Below, piece by piece: positions 52,578 through 61,717 of a DNA stretch of 64,000 bases (position 1 is the stretch's first letter; each line of letters opens with the position of its first letter). The stretch covers positions 1 through 64,000 of the forward strand of contig JAGCVX010000010.1 in the NCBI GenBank assembly GCA_017962145.1. The letters are read 5' to 3'. Both the position numbers and the translations under genes were made by a program. Under the pieces are notes generated by a model. That model made no database searches. It saw only the letters and a list, made by a program, of their open reading frames with translations, and was not told the DNA's origin. The stretch is from Clostridiales bacterium (lineage in GTDB: Bacteria > Bacillota > Clostridia > Saccharofermentanales > Saccharofermentanaceae).

Positions 52578-54514
52578 TGCCGCCGCCGAGAGGAGCACGT
52601 CCGATGAATCGGGAGGACTTAAAGAAAAACCCGATCTCCAAAGACCTGATCAAGAGACTTCTTTCTTATCTGACAGGCAAGTACAAGGTATTGCTGGGTA
52701 TCGTATTCCTTTGCATCATCGTAACTTCCGTTACGTCGGTTCTGGGTAATATGTTCATCCGTAATCTGATCGATGATTACATCCAGCCGCTTCTTTCAAG
52801 CGGAAGCAAGGATTTCTCCGGACTTCTGTCCTGGATCCGTATGGTTGCCGTCCTGTTTATCTTTGGTGTTATCGCCAATTTCTTCCAGGGCCAGATCATG
52901 CTGGTGATCGCCAACAACGTACTGCGCAACGTGCGTGACGATATGTTCAAGCACATGCAGACACTGCCGATCTCCTACTTCGATACACACTCTCACGGCG
53001 ACGTGATGAGCCACTATACCAACGACGTTGATACCCTGAGACAGATGATCTCCCAGAGCTTCCCGTCCATGATGTCTTCGGCCATCACGATCATCGCGAC
53101 TCTGGCCGGTATGATCATCACCTCCTGGCAGCTGACCATCGTGGTTCTCATCGGTACTTTCGCCATGATCTTCCTCATGGGTAAGATCGGCGGAAAGAGC
53201 GCCACCTACTTTGTTAAGCAGCAGGCTTCCCTCGGTGACGTCAACGGTTACATCGAAGAGATGGTAAACGGACAGAAAGTCGTTAAGGTATTTACTTACG
53301 AAGACCGTGCCAAGAAGGTCTTTGATTCGAAGAACGAAGAACTCTGCAACAATGCGACATCCGCGAACATCTTCGCGAATATCCTGATGCCGATCATGGG
53401 CAACATCGGAAACGTACTCTACGTACTCGTTGCCTTTATCGGCGGATTCCTCGCGATCCAGTGTGGCGTGAGTGCGATCACCATCGGTGTTATCGGTTCC
53501 TTCCTGCAGCTGACCAAGGCATTTGTAATGCCGGTATCCCAGGTTTCCCAGCAGATGAATGCCATCATCATGGCGATGGCCGGTGCAGGACGTATCTTCA
53601 AGCTTATGGATGAAAAGCCGGAAGCAGACGAAGGATATGTTACTCTGGTTCACTGCAAGAAGAACGGCGAAGAACTCACCGAGGTCTCCGAGGACGAGGC
53701 ACTTGCCAACAAGCACAACAAGGACTATGTCTGGGCATGGAAGCATCCGCATCAGGATGGTACCCTGACCTATGCAGAAGTTCGCGGTGACGTCCGTTTC
53801 TTCGATGTCGACTTCAGCTATGACGGCAAGAAACAGGTACTTTACGATGTATCCCTGTACGCGAAGCCGGGTCAGAAGATCGCTTTCGTAGGTGCGACCG
53901 GTGCCGGTAAGACTACGATCACGAACCTGATCAACCGCTTCTACGATATTGCCGACGGTAAGATCCGTTACGACGACATCAATATTAATAAGATTAAGAA
54001 GGCGGACCTGCGTCACTCACTGGGTATCGTTCTTCAGGATACGAACCTCTTTACCGGTACGGTTATGGAGAACATCCGCTACGGCAGCCTGAAGGCAACG
54101 GATGAAGAGTGTATCGCAGCAGCTAAGCTTGCCAATGCACATGACTTCATCACGAAGCTCCCGCAGGGCTACGATACGGTACTGACCGCAAACGGAAGTG
54201 AGCTGTCCCAGGGCCAGCGCCAGCTGATCGCGATCGCACGTGCCGCGGTTGAAGATCCGCCGGTCATGATCCTTGACGAGGCGACCTCTTCCATCGATAC
54301 CCGTACTGAAGCGATCGTACAAAGCGGTATGGATGCGCTCATGGAGAACAGAACGGTATTTGTAATCGCGCACCGTCTTTCTACCGTACAGAACAGTAAG
54401 GCCATCATGGTACTGGAAAACGGCCATATTATCGAGCGAGGTGACCATAATTCCCTCATCGCGGACAAGGGCAAATACTACCAGCTCTACACCGGTGCAT
54501 TTGAATTAGAATAA
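52577..54514 (+). CDS. ABC exporter half-transporter (TM-NBD), second subunit
   Basis: 645 residues. Six TM helices (about 25-330), then an insertion between TM and NBD (about 350-400, rich in charged residues), and an NBD with Walker A GATGAGKTT near 440, signature ELSQGQRQL near 543, and Walker B VMILDEATSSID near 564 with the canonical Glu. It forms a heterodimer with the first subunit. SD AAAGGAGG is inside the end of the previous gene. Confidence 0.9.
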   Translation: MPPPRGARPMNREDLKKNPISKDLIKRLLSYLTGKYKVLLGIVFLCIIVTSVTSVLGNMFIRNLIDDYIQPLLSSGSKDFSGLLSWIRMVAVLFIFGVIANFFQGQIMLVIANNVLRNVRDDMFKHMQTLPISYFDTHSHGDVMSHYTNDVDTLRQMISQSFPSMMSSAITIIATLAGMIITSWQLTIVVLIGTFAMIFLMGKIGGKSATYFVKQQASLGDVNGYIEEMVNGQKVVKVFTYEDRAKKVFDSKNEELCNNATSANIFANILMPIMGNIGNVLYVLVAFIGGFLAIQCGVSAITIGVIGSFLQLTKAFVMPVSQVSQQMNAIIMAMAGAGRIFKLMDEKPEADEGYVTLVHCKKNGEELTEVSEDEALANKHNKDYVWAWKHPHQDGTLTYAEVRGDVRFFDVDFSYDGKKQVLYDVSLYAKPGQKIAFVGATGAGKTTITNLINRFYDIADGKIRYDDININKIKKADLRHSLGIVLQDTNLFTGTVMENIRYGSLKATDEECIAAAKLANAHDFITKLPQGYDTVLTANGSELSQGQRQLIAIARAAVEDPPVMILDEATSSIDTRTEAIVQSGMDALMENRTVFVIAHRLSTVQNSKAIMVLENGHIIERGDHNSLIADKGKYYQLYTGAFELE

Positions 54515-54525
54515 AGCGAAAAAAC

Positions 54526-54561
54526 TTGGCGGTCACAACGTTTGCGCGCTGTGACCGTCAA
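54526..54561 (+). terminator. Hairpin after the ABC exporter operon
   Basis: A 15-bp stem (54526-54540 with 54547-54561) with two imperfect pairs, no clear T-run. Probable terminator. Confidence 0.55.
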
Positions 54562-54572
54562 GAAAATTTATC

Positions 54573-54601
54573 TTGAGATTCTCCCCCATAATGTTTAGAA
54601 T
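54573..54601 (+). promoter_or_regulatory. SigA promoter of the zinc-ribbon gene
   Basis: TTGAGA (54573-54578), 17-base spacer, TAGAAT (54596-54601). Confidence 0.65.
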
Positions 54602-54613
54602 AGTTTTGCAATA

Positions 54614-54627
54614 ACGGCATATGCCGT
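54614..54627 (+). promoter_or_regulatory. Perfect palindrome downstream of promoter
   Basis: ACGGCATATGCCGT, a 14-base perfect palindrome about 6 bases after the expected transcription start and 21 bases before the ATG. It is a candidate operator. Confidence 0.6.
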
Positions 54628-54648
54628 GTATTTTGGGGGATAATTATA

Positions 54649-55164
54649 ATGCCGACTACTATCAGAAACAAAAAAGTCGAGAATCGCGGGAGAAAAGTCA
54701 AAGACATAAAAGGCGAACGCTTCGGACATCTTGTTGCGCTGGAGGAAACTCCGGAACGCTTTAACGGTAAGGTGATCTGGCTTTGCAAGTGTGACTGCGG
54801 AAATAAGGTCAAGGTTACTTCGCATCGTCTTTTGCACACAGAGATCAGCAACTGCTTCGATGAGAACTGTCCTTATCGCGATACATCCAGAAAACTTCTG
54901 AGGGAAGAGGATTTTTCCGGTGAGAACCAGCGCTGTTCTTCGGCGATGGAAGATATTACCGCTCAGGTGTTCGGCGATCTTACGGCTGTAAAGATGACAG
55001 GTATCAAGAGCGGAAAGAACCTTCAGTGGCTCTGCCGTTGCTCCTGCGGCCGTGAAGTCAAGGTCTATGAGCGTGAGCTGATCCGCGGAAACCGTACCAG
55101 CTGTGGTTCGTTCCAGCATCGCACGGGTATGGCGCAGGCGGCAAAGACCGAGAAAAAGGGCTAA
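54649..55164 (+). CDS. Tandem zinc-ribbon (CxCG) putative DNA-binding protein
   Basis: 171 residues. A basic start (RNKKVENRGRKVKDIKG) is followed by two copies of a unit of about 55-60 residues, each with G-x-x-FG-x-L-x-A-x-x...WLCKCDCG or WLCRCSCG, then K-V-x-x...L...S/TSCGS-like ending (copy 1 about 20-75, copy 2 about 105-160). The units resemble zinc-binding modules attached to AP2/HNH phage proteins, but here stand alone without nuclease. SD TTGGGGGA. It has its own promoter with palindrome; function unknown, likely DNA binding. Confidence 0.65.
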   Translation: MPTTIRNKKVENRGRKVKDIKGERFGHLVALEETPERFNGKVIWLCKCDCGNKVKVTSHRLLHTEISNCFDENCPYRDTSRKLLREEDFSGENQRCSSAMEDITAQVFGDLTAVKMTGIKSGKNLQWLCRCSCGREVKVYERELIRGNRTSCGSFQHRTGMAQAAKTEKKG

Positions 55165-55243
55165 TCGTCGATTCTTGCCAGGGTGTATCCACAAAAAATC
55201 TCAAATCGTAAAGAAAAAATCTCCGAAAAGTATTTTCATCTAA

Positions 55244-55268
55244 TGCGTGTAAGTGTAAAATTTACGCA
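55244..55268 (+). promoter_or_regulatory. Imperfect inverted repeat upstream of glmM
   Basis: TGCGTGTAA...TTTACGCA with about 8 bases between arms, just before a TACAAT -10 (55274-55279). Possible operator. Confidence 0.35.
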
Positions 55269-55295
55269 GGTAATACAATAGAGGAGATTTTTTCT

Positions 55296-56672
55296 ATGGG
55301 CAAGTATTTTGGAACAGACGGATTCCGTGGCAAGGCAGGCGTTGTACTGACAGCGGAACACGCTTTTAAGACAGGCCGTTTCCTCGGCTGGTACTACACA
55401 CAGCAGCATCTCAAGGAAGGAAAAAGCGAGTCAGCAAAGATCGTAATCGGCAAGGATACACGCCGTTCTTCTTATATGTTTGAAAATGCATTGGCATCAG
55501 GCATCGTTTCTTCGGGCGCTGATGCTTATTTATTGCATGTAACGACTACTCCGTGCGTAAGTTATATCACCAGAACAGAGGAGTTCGACTGCGGTGTCAT
55601 GGTTTCTGCAAGCCATAACCCGTACTACGATAACGGTATCAAACTGATGAACTTCGAAGGTGAGAAGATGGACGACGATCTTCAGGATGAGATCGAAAAG
55701 TACATCGACGGCGAGATCGAAGAACTCCCGTTCGCTTCGGATGATAAAATCGGTAAAACAGTTGACTACTATTCCGGCAGAAACCGTTACATCGGTTACC
55801 TCGTCGGTCTGGCAAACCAGTCTTTCGAAAAGCACAAGGTTGGTCTGGACTGCGCAAACGGCAGCTCCTGGATGATCGGCCGTGCTGTATTTGACGCTCT
55901 CGGCGCAAAGACATACGTAATCAACAACACACCGGACGGTGTAAACATCAACACCGGCTGCGGCTCCACTCACATCGAGGGCCTGCAGAAGTATGTTGTA
56001 GACAATAAGCTGGATCTCGGTTTTGCTTTCGACGGTGACGCGGACCGCTGCCTCGCAGTAGATGAGCTCGGTAATGTCGTTAACGGCGACAAGATCATGT
56101 ACATCTGCGCAAAGTATATGCGTGAGAAGGGTGAACTGGACAACAACACAGTCGTTACCACGATCATGAGTAACTTCGGACTTTATAAGGCACTCGATGA
56201 GATCGGAATCTCTTACGAGAAGACCGCGGTAGGTGACCGTTATGTTTATGAGAACATGAAAGAGAACGGTCACATGATCGGCGGTGAACAGTCCGGTCAC
56301 GTTATCTTCAGAAGACATGCACACACCGGTGACGGCGTACTCACAGCGATCATGCTGATGGGCGTACTCATCGATACCAATCTGCCGCTTTCTGTTCTGG
56401 CTTCCGGATGCGAGATGTATCCGCAGGTCCTCAAGAATGTCGTAGTAGACGACAAGGACGGAACACTGGCTGATCCGGCTGTAAAAGCACAGGTTGATGC
56501 CTGCACCGCAGAGCTCGGCGACAACGGTCGTGTTCTTCTCAGAAAGAGCGGTACTGAGCCGGTTCTCCGCGTAATGTCTGAGGCTGGTACTCTGCAAGAG
56601 TGCGAGAAGCAGGTTGACGCGATCATTGCCGCTATGGAAAAGAGCGGACATCTGGTGGAGGTAAAGAAGTAA
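55296..56672 (+). CDS. glmM: Phosphoglucosamine mutase-type phosphohexomutase
   Basis: 458 residues, close to the GlmM length. YFGTDGFRG at the start, catalytic serine in VSASHNPYYDNGIK near residue 103, metal loop DGDADR near 247, sugar-binding GEQSGH near 331, phosphate-binding RKSGTEP near 417. It interconverts glucosamine-6-P and glucosamine-1-P for wall precursor synthesis. SD is GAGGAG. It overlaps the next gene by one base, and nagB follows, which makes an amino-sugar operon and supports GlmM over a phosphomannomutase. Confidence 0.88.
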   Translation: MGKYFGTDGFRGKAGVVLTAEHAFKTGRFLGWYYTQQHLKEGKSESAKIVIGKDTRRSSYMFENALASGIVSSGADAYLLHVTTTPCVSYITRTEEFDCGVMVSASHNPYYDNGIKLMNFEGEKMDDDLQDEIEKYIDGEIEELPFASDDKIGKTVDYYSGRNRYIGYLVGLANQSFEKHKVGLDCANGSSWMIGRAVFDALGAKTYVINNTPDGVNINTGCGSTHIEGLQKYVVDNKLDLGFAFDGDADRCLAVDELGNVVNGDKIMYICAKYMREKGELDNNTVVTTIMSNFGLYKALDEIGISYEKTAVGDRYVYENMKENGHMIGGEQSGHVIFRRHAHTGDGVLTAIMLMGVLIDTNLPLSVLASGCEMYPQVLKNVVVDDKDGTLADPAVKAQVDACTAELGDNGRVLLRKSGTEPVLRVMSEAGTLQECEKQVDAIIAAMEKSGHLVEVKK

Positions 56673-57340
56673 TGTATACGATTAATGACCTTTATGATCT
56701 GACACAGACTTATCCGCAGGTTGCGGAATATCTCGGAAAGTTCACTTATCCCTGGGAAGCTCTCGCAGGTATCACAGACCTGATCCTCGAGATCGGTAAA
56801 TCCCTTCCGGAAGATGAGTTCGATCATCCGTCCGAGGACGTATGGATCGCAAAAGACGCGAAGGTTTTCGCAACGGCTTATATCGGCGGTCCCTGCATCA
56901 TCGGTCACAAGACGGAAGTCCGTCAGTGTGCATTCGTTCGCGGCAGCGCGCTGGTAGGTGAGGGCTGCGTCGTAGGTAACTCTACTGAGCTGAAGAACGT
57001 TATCTTGTTCAACAGCGTTCAGGTTCCGCATTATAACTATGTCGGCGATTCCATTCTGGGTTATAAGTCCCATATGGGTGCCGGATCGATCACAAGTAAT
57101 GTAAAGAGCGACAAGCTTCCCGTTGTTATTAAGAACGGTGACGAGCACATCGAGACCGGACGAAAGAAAGTCGGCGCGATGCTGGGCGACTTCGTAGAAG
57201 TCGGCTGTAACAGCGTCCTGAATCCGGGAACCGTGATCGGAAGAAACAGCAATGTTTATCCGACTTCTTGTGTTCGTGGTGTGATTCCGGAAAACAGCAT
57301 CTATAAAGATCAGGGCAATATCGTGATCAAGAGAAAGTAA
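56672..57340 (+). CDS. Left-handed beta-helix protein (GlmU-acetyltransferase-like)
   Basis: 222 residues. A short helical start is followed by hexapeptide repeats (AKVFATAYIGGPCIIGHKTEVRQCAFVRGSALVGEGCVVGN). The remainder resembles the C-terminal half of GlmU (GDSILGYKSHMGAGSITSNVKSDK), where UDP-sugars or amino sugars are N-acetylated. No pyrophosphorylase domain. It starts within the glmM stop (TAATG). It may act as an acetyltransferase on glucosamine-1-P. Confidence 0.8.
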   Translation: MYTINDLYDLTQTYPQVAEYLGKFTYPWEALAGITDLILEIGKSLPEDEFDHPSEDVWIAKDAKVFATAYIGGPCIIGHKTEVRQCAFVRGSALVGEGCVVGNSTELKNVILFNSVQVPHYNYVGDSILGYKSHMGAGSITSNVKSDKLPVVIKNGDEHIETGRKKVGAMLGDFVEVGCNSVLNPGTVIGRNSNVYPTSCVRGVIPENSIYKDQGNIVIKRK

Positions 57341-57344
57341 ACAA

Positions 57345-57378
57345 GAGACGTGCGTGGAAACGCGTGCGTCTTTTTTTA
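57345..57378 (+). terminator. Terminator after the beta-helix gene
   Basis: Stem GACGTGCG with CGCGTGCGTC-type arm (G-T pair) around TGGAAA, followed by TTTTTTT. It ends the glmM transcript, so nagB may have its own promoter or be attenuated. Confidence 0.7.
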
Positions 57379-57426
57379 TAGGCAAACTGCGCAAAATACA
57401 ACGATAGAGTACAAGGAGGTACGTTT

Positions 57427-58158
57427 ATGAAAGTTATTATCGCAGAGAACTATCAGGATGCCAGCAAGAAGGCGGCGGACATCATGGAGAAGATCATCCG
57501 TGAGAAGCCGACATGCACAATCGGTCTGGCTACAGGATCCAGCCCGGTAGGCATGTATCAGGAACTGTCCCGCCGCTGCAAAGAGGAAGGCCTGGACTTT
57601 TCTCAGATCCATTCGGTAAACCTGGACGAGTATGTAGGTCTTGAGCCGACACACAACCAGAGCTACCGTTACTTCATGGACAGCAATCTCTTTGATCACA
57701 TCAATATTGATAAGGCAAACACATACGTTGCTAAGGGAATCGGCGATGTTGAAGAGAACATCAAGGAATTCAACGCAGTTCTGGATAAGGCTGATATCGA
57801 GATCCAGGTTCTGGGTGTAGGCCCGGATGGTCACCTCGGTTTCAACGAGCCGGGTCCGGTTCTTTTCGATGGCGCGCATAAGGAAGTTCTCGACGAGACA
57901 ACGATCGACGCAAACGCTCGTTTCTTTGCTTCCCGTGACGAAGTTCCGCGCTATGCAGTTACTATGGGTATGGGCAACATCATGCGTGCGAAGGCACTTC
58001 TGATGATCATCAACGGCAACAAGAAGGAAGCAGCTACAAAGCTTCTGATGCAGGACCAGATCGATCCCATGTGCCCGGCTACATTCATGAGACTGCACCG
58101 TGATGCAACTGTAGTACTCGAAAAGAGACTCGCAGAAGAGATCGGGTATATCCAGTAA
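57427..58158 (+). CDS. nagB: Glucosamine-6-phosphate deaminase
   Basis: 243 residues, usual for the Gram-positive type. Substrate loop LATGSSPVGMYQEL near residue 35, catalytic LDEYVGL near 68, and GVGPDGHLGFNEPG near 132 (active-site His). It converts glucosamine-6-P into fructose-6-P and ammonia. SD AAGGAGG. It lies after the glmM terminator. Confidence 0.93.
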   Translation: MKVIIAENYQDASKKAADIMEKIIREKPTCTIGLATGSSPVGMYQELSRRCKEEGLDFSQIHSVNLDEYVGLEPTHNQSYRYFMDSNLFDHINIDKANTYVAKGIGDVEENIKEFNAVLDKADIEIQVLGVGPDGHLGFNEPGPVLFDGAHKEVLDETTIDANARFFASRDEVPRYAVTMGMGNIMRAKALLMIINGNKKEAATKLLMQDQIDPMCPATFMRLHRDATVVLEKRLAEEIGYIQ

Positions 58159-58170
58159 GTTAGTTTATCG

Positions 58171-58240
58171 AAATAAAAATACCTTCTCGCGCTGTCCTCG
58201 GAGCAATGCTCCTGCGGAGGCACGGAAGGTATTTTTATTT
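58171..58240 (+). terminator. Long structured terminator after nagB
   Basis: A perfect 15-bp outer stem (58171-58185 with 58226-58240, A/T-rich) encloses nested hairpins, including GGAGC-AAT-GCTCC. The strand ends with a T-run on each side, so it can stop transcription both ways. Confidence 0.75.
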
Positions 58241-58276
58241 GCGAAAACTTATTGGATGAAACTCCAGGGAAATTTT

Positions 58277-58311
58277 AAAGGGACTGTCTTTTGGACAGTC
58301 CCTTGGTTTTT
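58277..58311. terminator. Bidirectional terminator between nagB and the small membrane gene
   Basis: AAGGGACTGTC paired with GACAGTCCCTT around TTTTG, followed by TTTTT on the plus strand. On the minus strand it follows the stop of the small membrane protein gene. Confidence 0.8.
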
Positions 58312-58323
58312 GCGTTTTTGCTT

Positions 58324-58506
58324 TTAGATGTTGCCGTTGTGGTCGACCTGGGCCTCTATCACCGGATCAGCTACAGAGGGGGTTACCGGTTTGTCGGCTA
58401 CTGCTCTGTATTCATAGAAGCTCAAGATGATACCGCCGATGATGAATGCCACAATGACCAGGGCCGCAACAACTTCGCCCAGCAGTTCAGAAATACGGAT
58501 ATGCAT
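58324..58506 (-). CDS. Small single-pass membrane protein
   Basis: 60 residues. A short N terminus is followed by one TM helix (about 10-30, VVAALVIVAFIIGGIILSF) and a C-terminal tail with Pro and Asp. AAGGAG sits 8 bases before ATG, and the TTGCAT/TATTCT promoter on the minus strand lies 58-86 bases upstream. It has its own promoter and terminator, so it is real. Function unknown; small TM proteins are often partners of larger membrane complexes. Confidence 0.65.
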   Translation of the reverse strand: MHIRISELLGEVVAALVIVAFIIGGIILSFYEYRAVADKPVTPSVADPVIEAQVDHNGNI

Positions 58507-58563
58507 AGCGTTTACTCCTTATTTCATAATCATATCGATTACGACATCCTCAACTTCTCTGCC

Positions 58564-58592
58564 AGAATATAACAATTCTGATATAAATGCAA
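58564..58592 (-). promoter_or_regulatory. SigA-type promoter of the small membrane gene
   Basis: On the minus strand TTGCAT (58587-58592), 17-base spacer, TATTCT (58564-58569). Confidence 0.5.
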
Positions 58593-58635
58593 TAATTGTG
58601 ACGGAAGTGTCATACTTTTCATGATTATGTCATAA

Positions 58636-58683
58636 AAAACGATGCTCCGTTTCGTTCTTTTCGTCGATAGAGAGACGTTTTTC
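58636..58683 (-). terminator. Possible terminator after the DUF2298 gene
   Basis: AAAAACG and CGTTTTT arms enclosing partly paired sequence, ending in a T-run on the minus strand. Confidence 0.35.
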
Positions 58684-58690
58684 CTGAAAC

Positions 58691-61600
58691 TTACTGCACT
58701 TTATAGATGCGCAAAGTACCGTCAGAAGAGGTGAAAACGCACTCTCCGAGGGTATCGAAGGTAGAGTAGTTGATAACGGAATACTCCTTAAGTTCCATCG
58801 TTCCGCAGATGACATAGGAGATGTCATAGAAGTGAAGTAGACGGTAGACTTCCTCGAGCTCGGTGGAAGTATAGATCGTTGTCAGATCCTGATAACGAGG
58901 GGTCAGGATGATCTTCCAGACATCATTGTTCGGATCTGCCTCGAATTTGCCGGTTTCCGGATCAACGATGCCCTGGAAGTGCCAGAGCCACTCGTGCGTC
59001 TGCCAGCCGACGACGGTCGGAAGTCCTGTGTAGGCAGAAACGATACATCTGTCGGTATAGCTCAAGCCGCTTGCTTCGCAGATGTTCTTCGTGCCCTTGA
59101 CGTTTTCGTTGAGCCAGTTGATCGCTTCCTGATAAGGAATCAGGTTGCCTTCGTAGCTGAGCTCGGTATAACTGGAGGTGTGGGTGGTCAGATAGGCCGT
59201 ACCATCCAGACCTTTGTAATTCTCTTTGTTCAGTTTGCCGCAGCGCTGCTCAAGGGAACGCATGGTGTAGTGACCCGGGATGAAAAGGATCAGCGCCAGC
59301 ATGAAGATGGCAACGCCCAAACCCCAGTTCGAAAGGGATCCTTTCTTGGTGACATGAGCCATGAAACGGAAGACCGTATAGGCCACGACAAGGGAAAGGA
59401 TGATGAAAGCCGCGAAGGTGAACTTGAACATCGTGTTGGAACGCTGAAAGTCATCGCCATAGATATCGCGTACGTACATGATCTCCGGAGCCATAAGCAT
59501 CATGAAACCAACGAAGCTCATACCTACCATGAAGATGTCGATGATGGATCTTACGTTGAAGAAACGGCACATAAGGAAATCGCCGAACTTGGCAAAGTAG
59601 TAATCCAGCAGACGGAAGAAATAGGTGATCGCACCGATAAATCTCGGCGGATCCTTTTCTTCTTCCTCATCGTCGGACTCCTCGCCTGCCTTTTCAGTTT
59701 TTACAATACGGCGGGGTGCTTCGGATTCGGTGTCAACCGAAGCGATCTCAACAAGATCCGGATCTTCGGAAGGTGTATCGACGTCGTCAAGAATGTCCGG
59801 ATCATCTTTCAAAGCCGGAGCAGAAGCGACTGCTTCAGAAACAGGGGCAGCTTCGTATTCGACGGTGTCCTGAGGACCGAAAGTCGGCTTGACCAGTTTC
59901 AGAGGTTCCGGAAGGACCGGAAGACGGTTCTTCTTGTAAGCATTTCGCTTGGTGAATACAACCAGCAGCAGAAGTCCCAGCGGGATCAGTACATGGACCA
60001 TCCAGACGACCGTGAACTGGAAGGGACTGGTGTGGTGATCAACCAGACCGATGGAGTTGGAGATCATCTCGAAGTTATAGTTGAAGGACAACGAGATGGT
60101 GCTGGCGATCGAGAAAAGCATCGCCATGCCTGCGCCTGTTCTGGAGAATGCACATGGAATACAGGTGGAAAGAACATAGGAAATAACGAAAACCGCGATC
60201 TGCAGACACAGGTGCAGGAATACGTTATCGCCGAATTTCAGATATACACCCAGGATACCGCCTGCTTCAACAAGGAAAACGAGGAACCCGGTGAATGTCA
60301 CAAGGTGCGTGGAGCGCCTTGCGTGATAGACCAGAAGACCCATCGAGCAGAAGATAAAGTAGATCAGGAAATCCCAGTAGTTACACATCTGAGCCAGACC
60401 CAGAAGGTAAGCCGCAAAGAGGAATTCGGGCTGGAAAAGGAAATCCGTCTCGGAAAGAAGGTGCTTATGCAGATCCGTGAAACGATACATCTGCTCGTTA
60501 CGTTTTTCCGGGAACTTGGCACGGAATACCGCAACGAAGATGAAAGCGATGATCAGGGTAACGATCATCATGCTGATGACGTGCGCATGCAGGTCGCCGA
60601 CCAGGAACGAGTAGAACGGGAACTCGTGGATGGTCAGGTCTGCAGTCTCGGCCAGACCCAGTTCTTTCAGGTTCGGGTTATGACCGATGAATCGGGTGGA
60701 GTTCGGGTAGAAGAAGTCTGTCGTATTACCGACATTGATTCCCAGTTTCTGCCAGATGCCCCAGTGCAGGATGCGGTTACCGATGCTCTGCTCATCGTAG
60801 AAGAAAGAGTGCGAGTTACCGAAGATGATGGTGCAGCATCCGGACAGAAGTCCTGCGAACGGCAGATAGATCTTGGCGACCTGGCTGTCTTTTTTCTGCA
60901 TGAGACCGTCGATAAACATCTGGCCTAAGGAGAATGCCGTGGAGAATGGGATCGCGATGGCGGCACAAAGCGAGATGTTATATGCCACACTGGTCTTGGT
61001 TCCCAGCATCTTGGTCAGGTAAGAGAATACATACTGACCGTAATAGTAGTAGTTGATAGAGTAGCCGGCGAGCCAGTGATCTTTGGCCGGGAGGCTGTTA
61101 TTTCTGACCATGGAATTCATGAAGCCGAAGTTCATGAATTTCTCTTCGCCGTTGATATTCGGAAGGAAGCCCTTGCAGTAGCACAGAAATGCCAGTACGA
61201 CTGTGAAGAGTGCTTCTTCGAAGATGATGTGTCCGACGTTGTTGTTGTCGGCGATCGCGACGATCGCGGCCTTTCGGGTCGCCGGAAGACCCCAGCATAC
61301 CGCGGCCAGAATGACGAACATGACGAATGTCATCGGACGGTTGAAGGAATTCCAGATACCCAGATAGGACAAAAGCCAGAGAGGACCGGTTGTCAGAAGG
61401 ATACCCAGGCCGCGTGCAAAGCCGTATCCGGCGGAGAGAAAGCCGCGGAAGAAATGCGCGGTGATCGGGAAAGCCGCCCAGCTGTAAAGATAGAAGAGTG
61501 CCCACCATGCGATGAAATCACCGATATCGTTTTGCAGAGCAAGACCGGAGATGAGTGCTACCAGTGCCGGTGTCAGAAGAACCAGTACACGCAGCAGGAT

Positions 61601-61717
61601 GTCCATCGGTTCTATATCGACATTCTTTTTTGCCAGATTGCGGTCAGGCGTAAACGCCTTGCCGGAAGTCTTCGGAGTGCGAACACCGTCATTCTTCACT
61701 CTTGAATTCTTTTTCAT
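58691..61717 (-). CDS. DUF2298 (YYY) multi-pass membrane protein
   Basis: 1008 residues with about 20 hydrophobic segments. It contains the family hallmark YSINYYYYGQY near residue 218, an FEEALF motif near 165, a long acidic loop (about 610-680, rich in Glu/Asp), and an extracytoplasmic C-terminal domain of about 150 residues. DUF2298 proteins are proposed as GT-C-like membrane glycosyltransferases; not proven. Start ATG with GGAGG 9 bases upstream. It overlaps the upstream FAD gene by 29 bases. Confidence 0.8.
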   Translation of the reverse strand: MKKNSRVKNDGVRTPKTSGKAFTPDRNLAKKNVDIEPMDILLRVLVLLTPALVALISGLALQNDIGDFIAWWALFYLYSWAAFPITAHFFRGFLSAGYGFARGLGILLTTGPLWLLSYLGIWNSFNRPMTFVMFVILAAVCWGLPATRKAAIVAIADNNNVGHIIFEEALFTVVLAFLCYCKGFLPNINGEEKFMNFGFMNSMVRNNSLPAKDHWLAGYSINYYYYGQYVFSYLTKMLGTKTSVAYNISLCAAIAIPFSTAFSLGQMFIDGLMQKKDSQVAKIYLPFAGLLSGCCTIIFGNSHSFFYDEQSIGNRILHWGIWQKLGINVGNTTDFFYPNSTRFIGHNPNLKELGLAETADLTIHEFPFYSFLVGDLHAHVISMMIVTLIIAFIFVAVFRAKFPEKRNEQMYRFTDLHKHLLSETDFLFQPEFLFAAYLLGLAQMCNYWDFLIYFIFCSMGLLVYHARRSTHLVTFTGFLVFLVEAGGILGVYLKFGDNVFLHLCLQIAVFVISYVLSTCIPCAFSRTGAGMAMLFSIASTISLSFNYNFEMISNSIGLVDHHTSPFQFTVVWMVHVLIPLGLLLLVVFTKRNAYKKNRLPVLPEPLKLVKPTFGPQDTVEYEAAPVSEAVASAPALKDDPDILDDVDTPSEDPDLVEIASVDTESEAPRRIVKTEKAGEESDDEEEEKDPPRFIGAITYFFRLLDYYFAKFGDFLMCRFFNVRSIIDIFMVGMSFVGFMMLMAPEIMYVRDIYGDDFQRSNTMFKFTFAAFIILSLVVAYTVFRFMAHVTKKGSLSNWGLGVAIFMLALILFIPGHYTMRSLEQRCGKLNKENYKGLDGTAYLTTHTSSYTELSYEGNLIPYQEAINWLNENVKGTKNICEASGLSYTDRCIVSAYTGLPTVVGWQTHEWLWHFQGIVDPETGKFEADPNNDVWKIILTPRYQDLTTIYTSTELEEVYRLLHFYDISYVICGTMELKEYSVINYSTFDTLGECVFTSSDGTLRIYKVQ

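Noticed and set aside
58979..60928. 649-residue plus-strand frame opposite DUF2298
   Set aside because: Shadow of the DUF2298 gene; highly charged, no SD, no domain.
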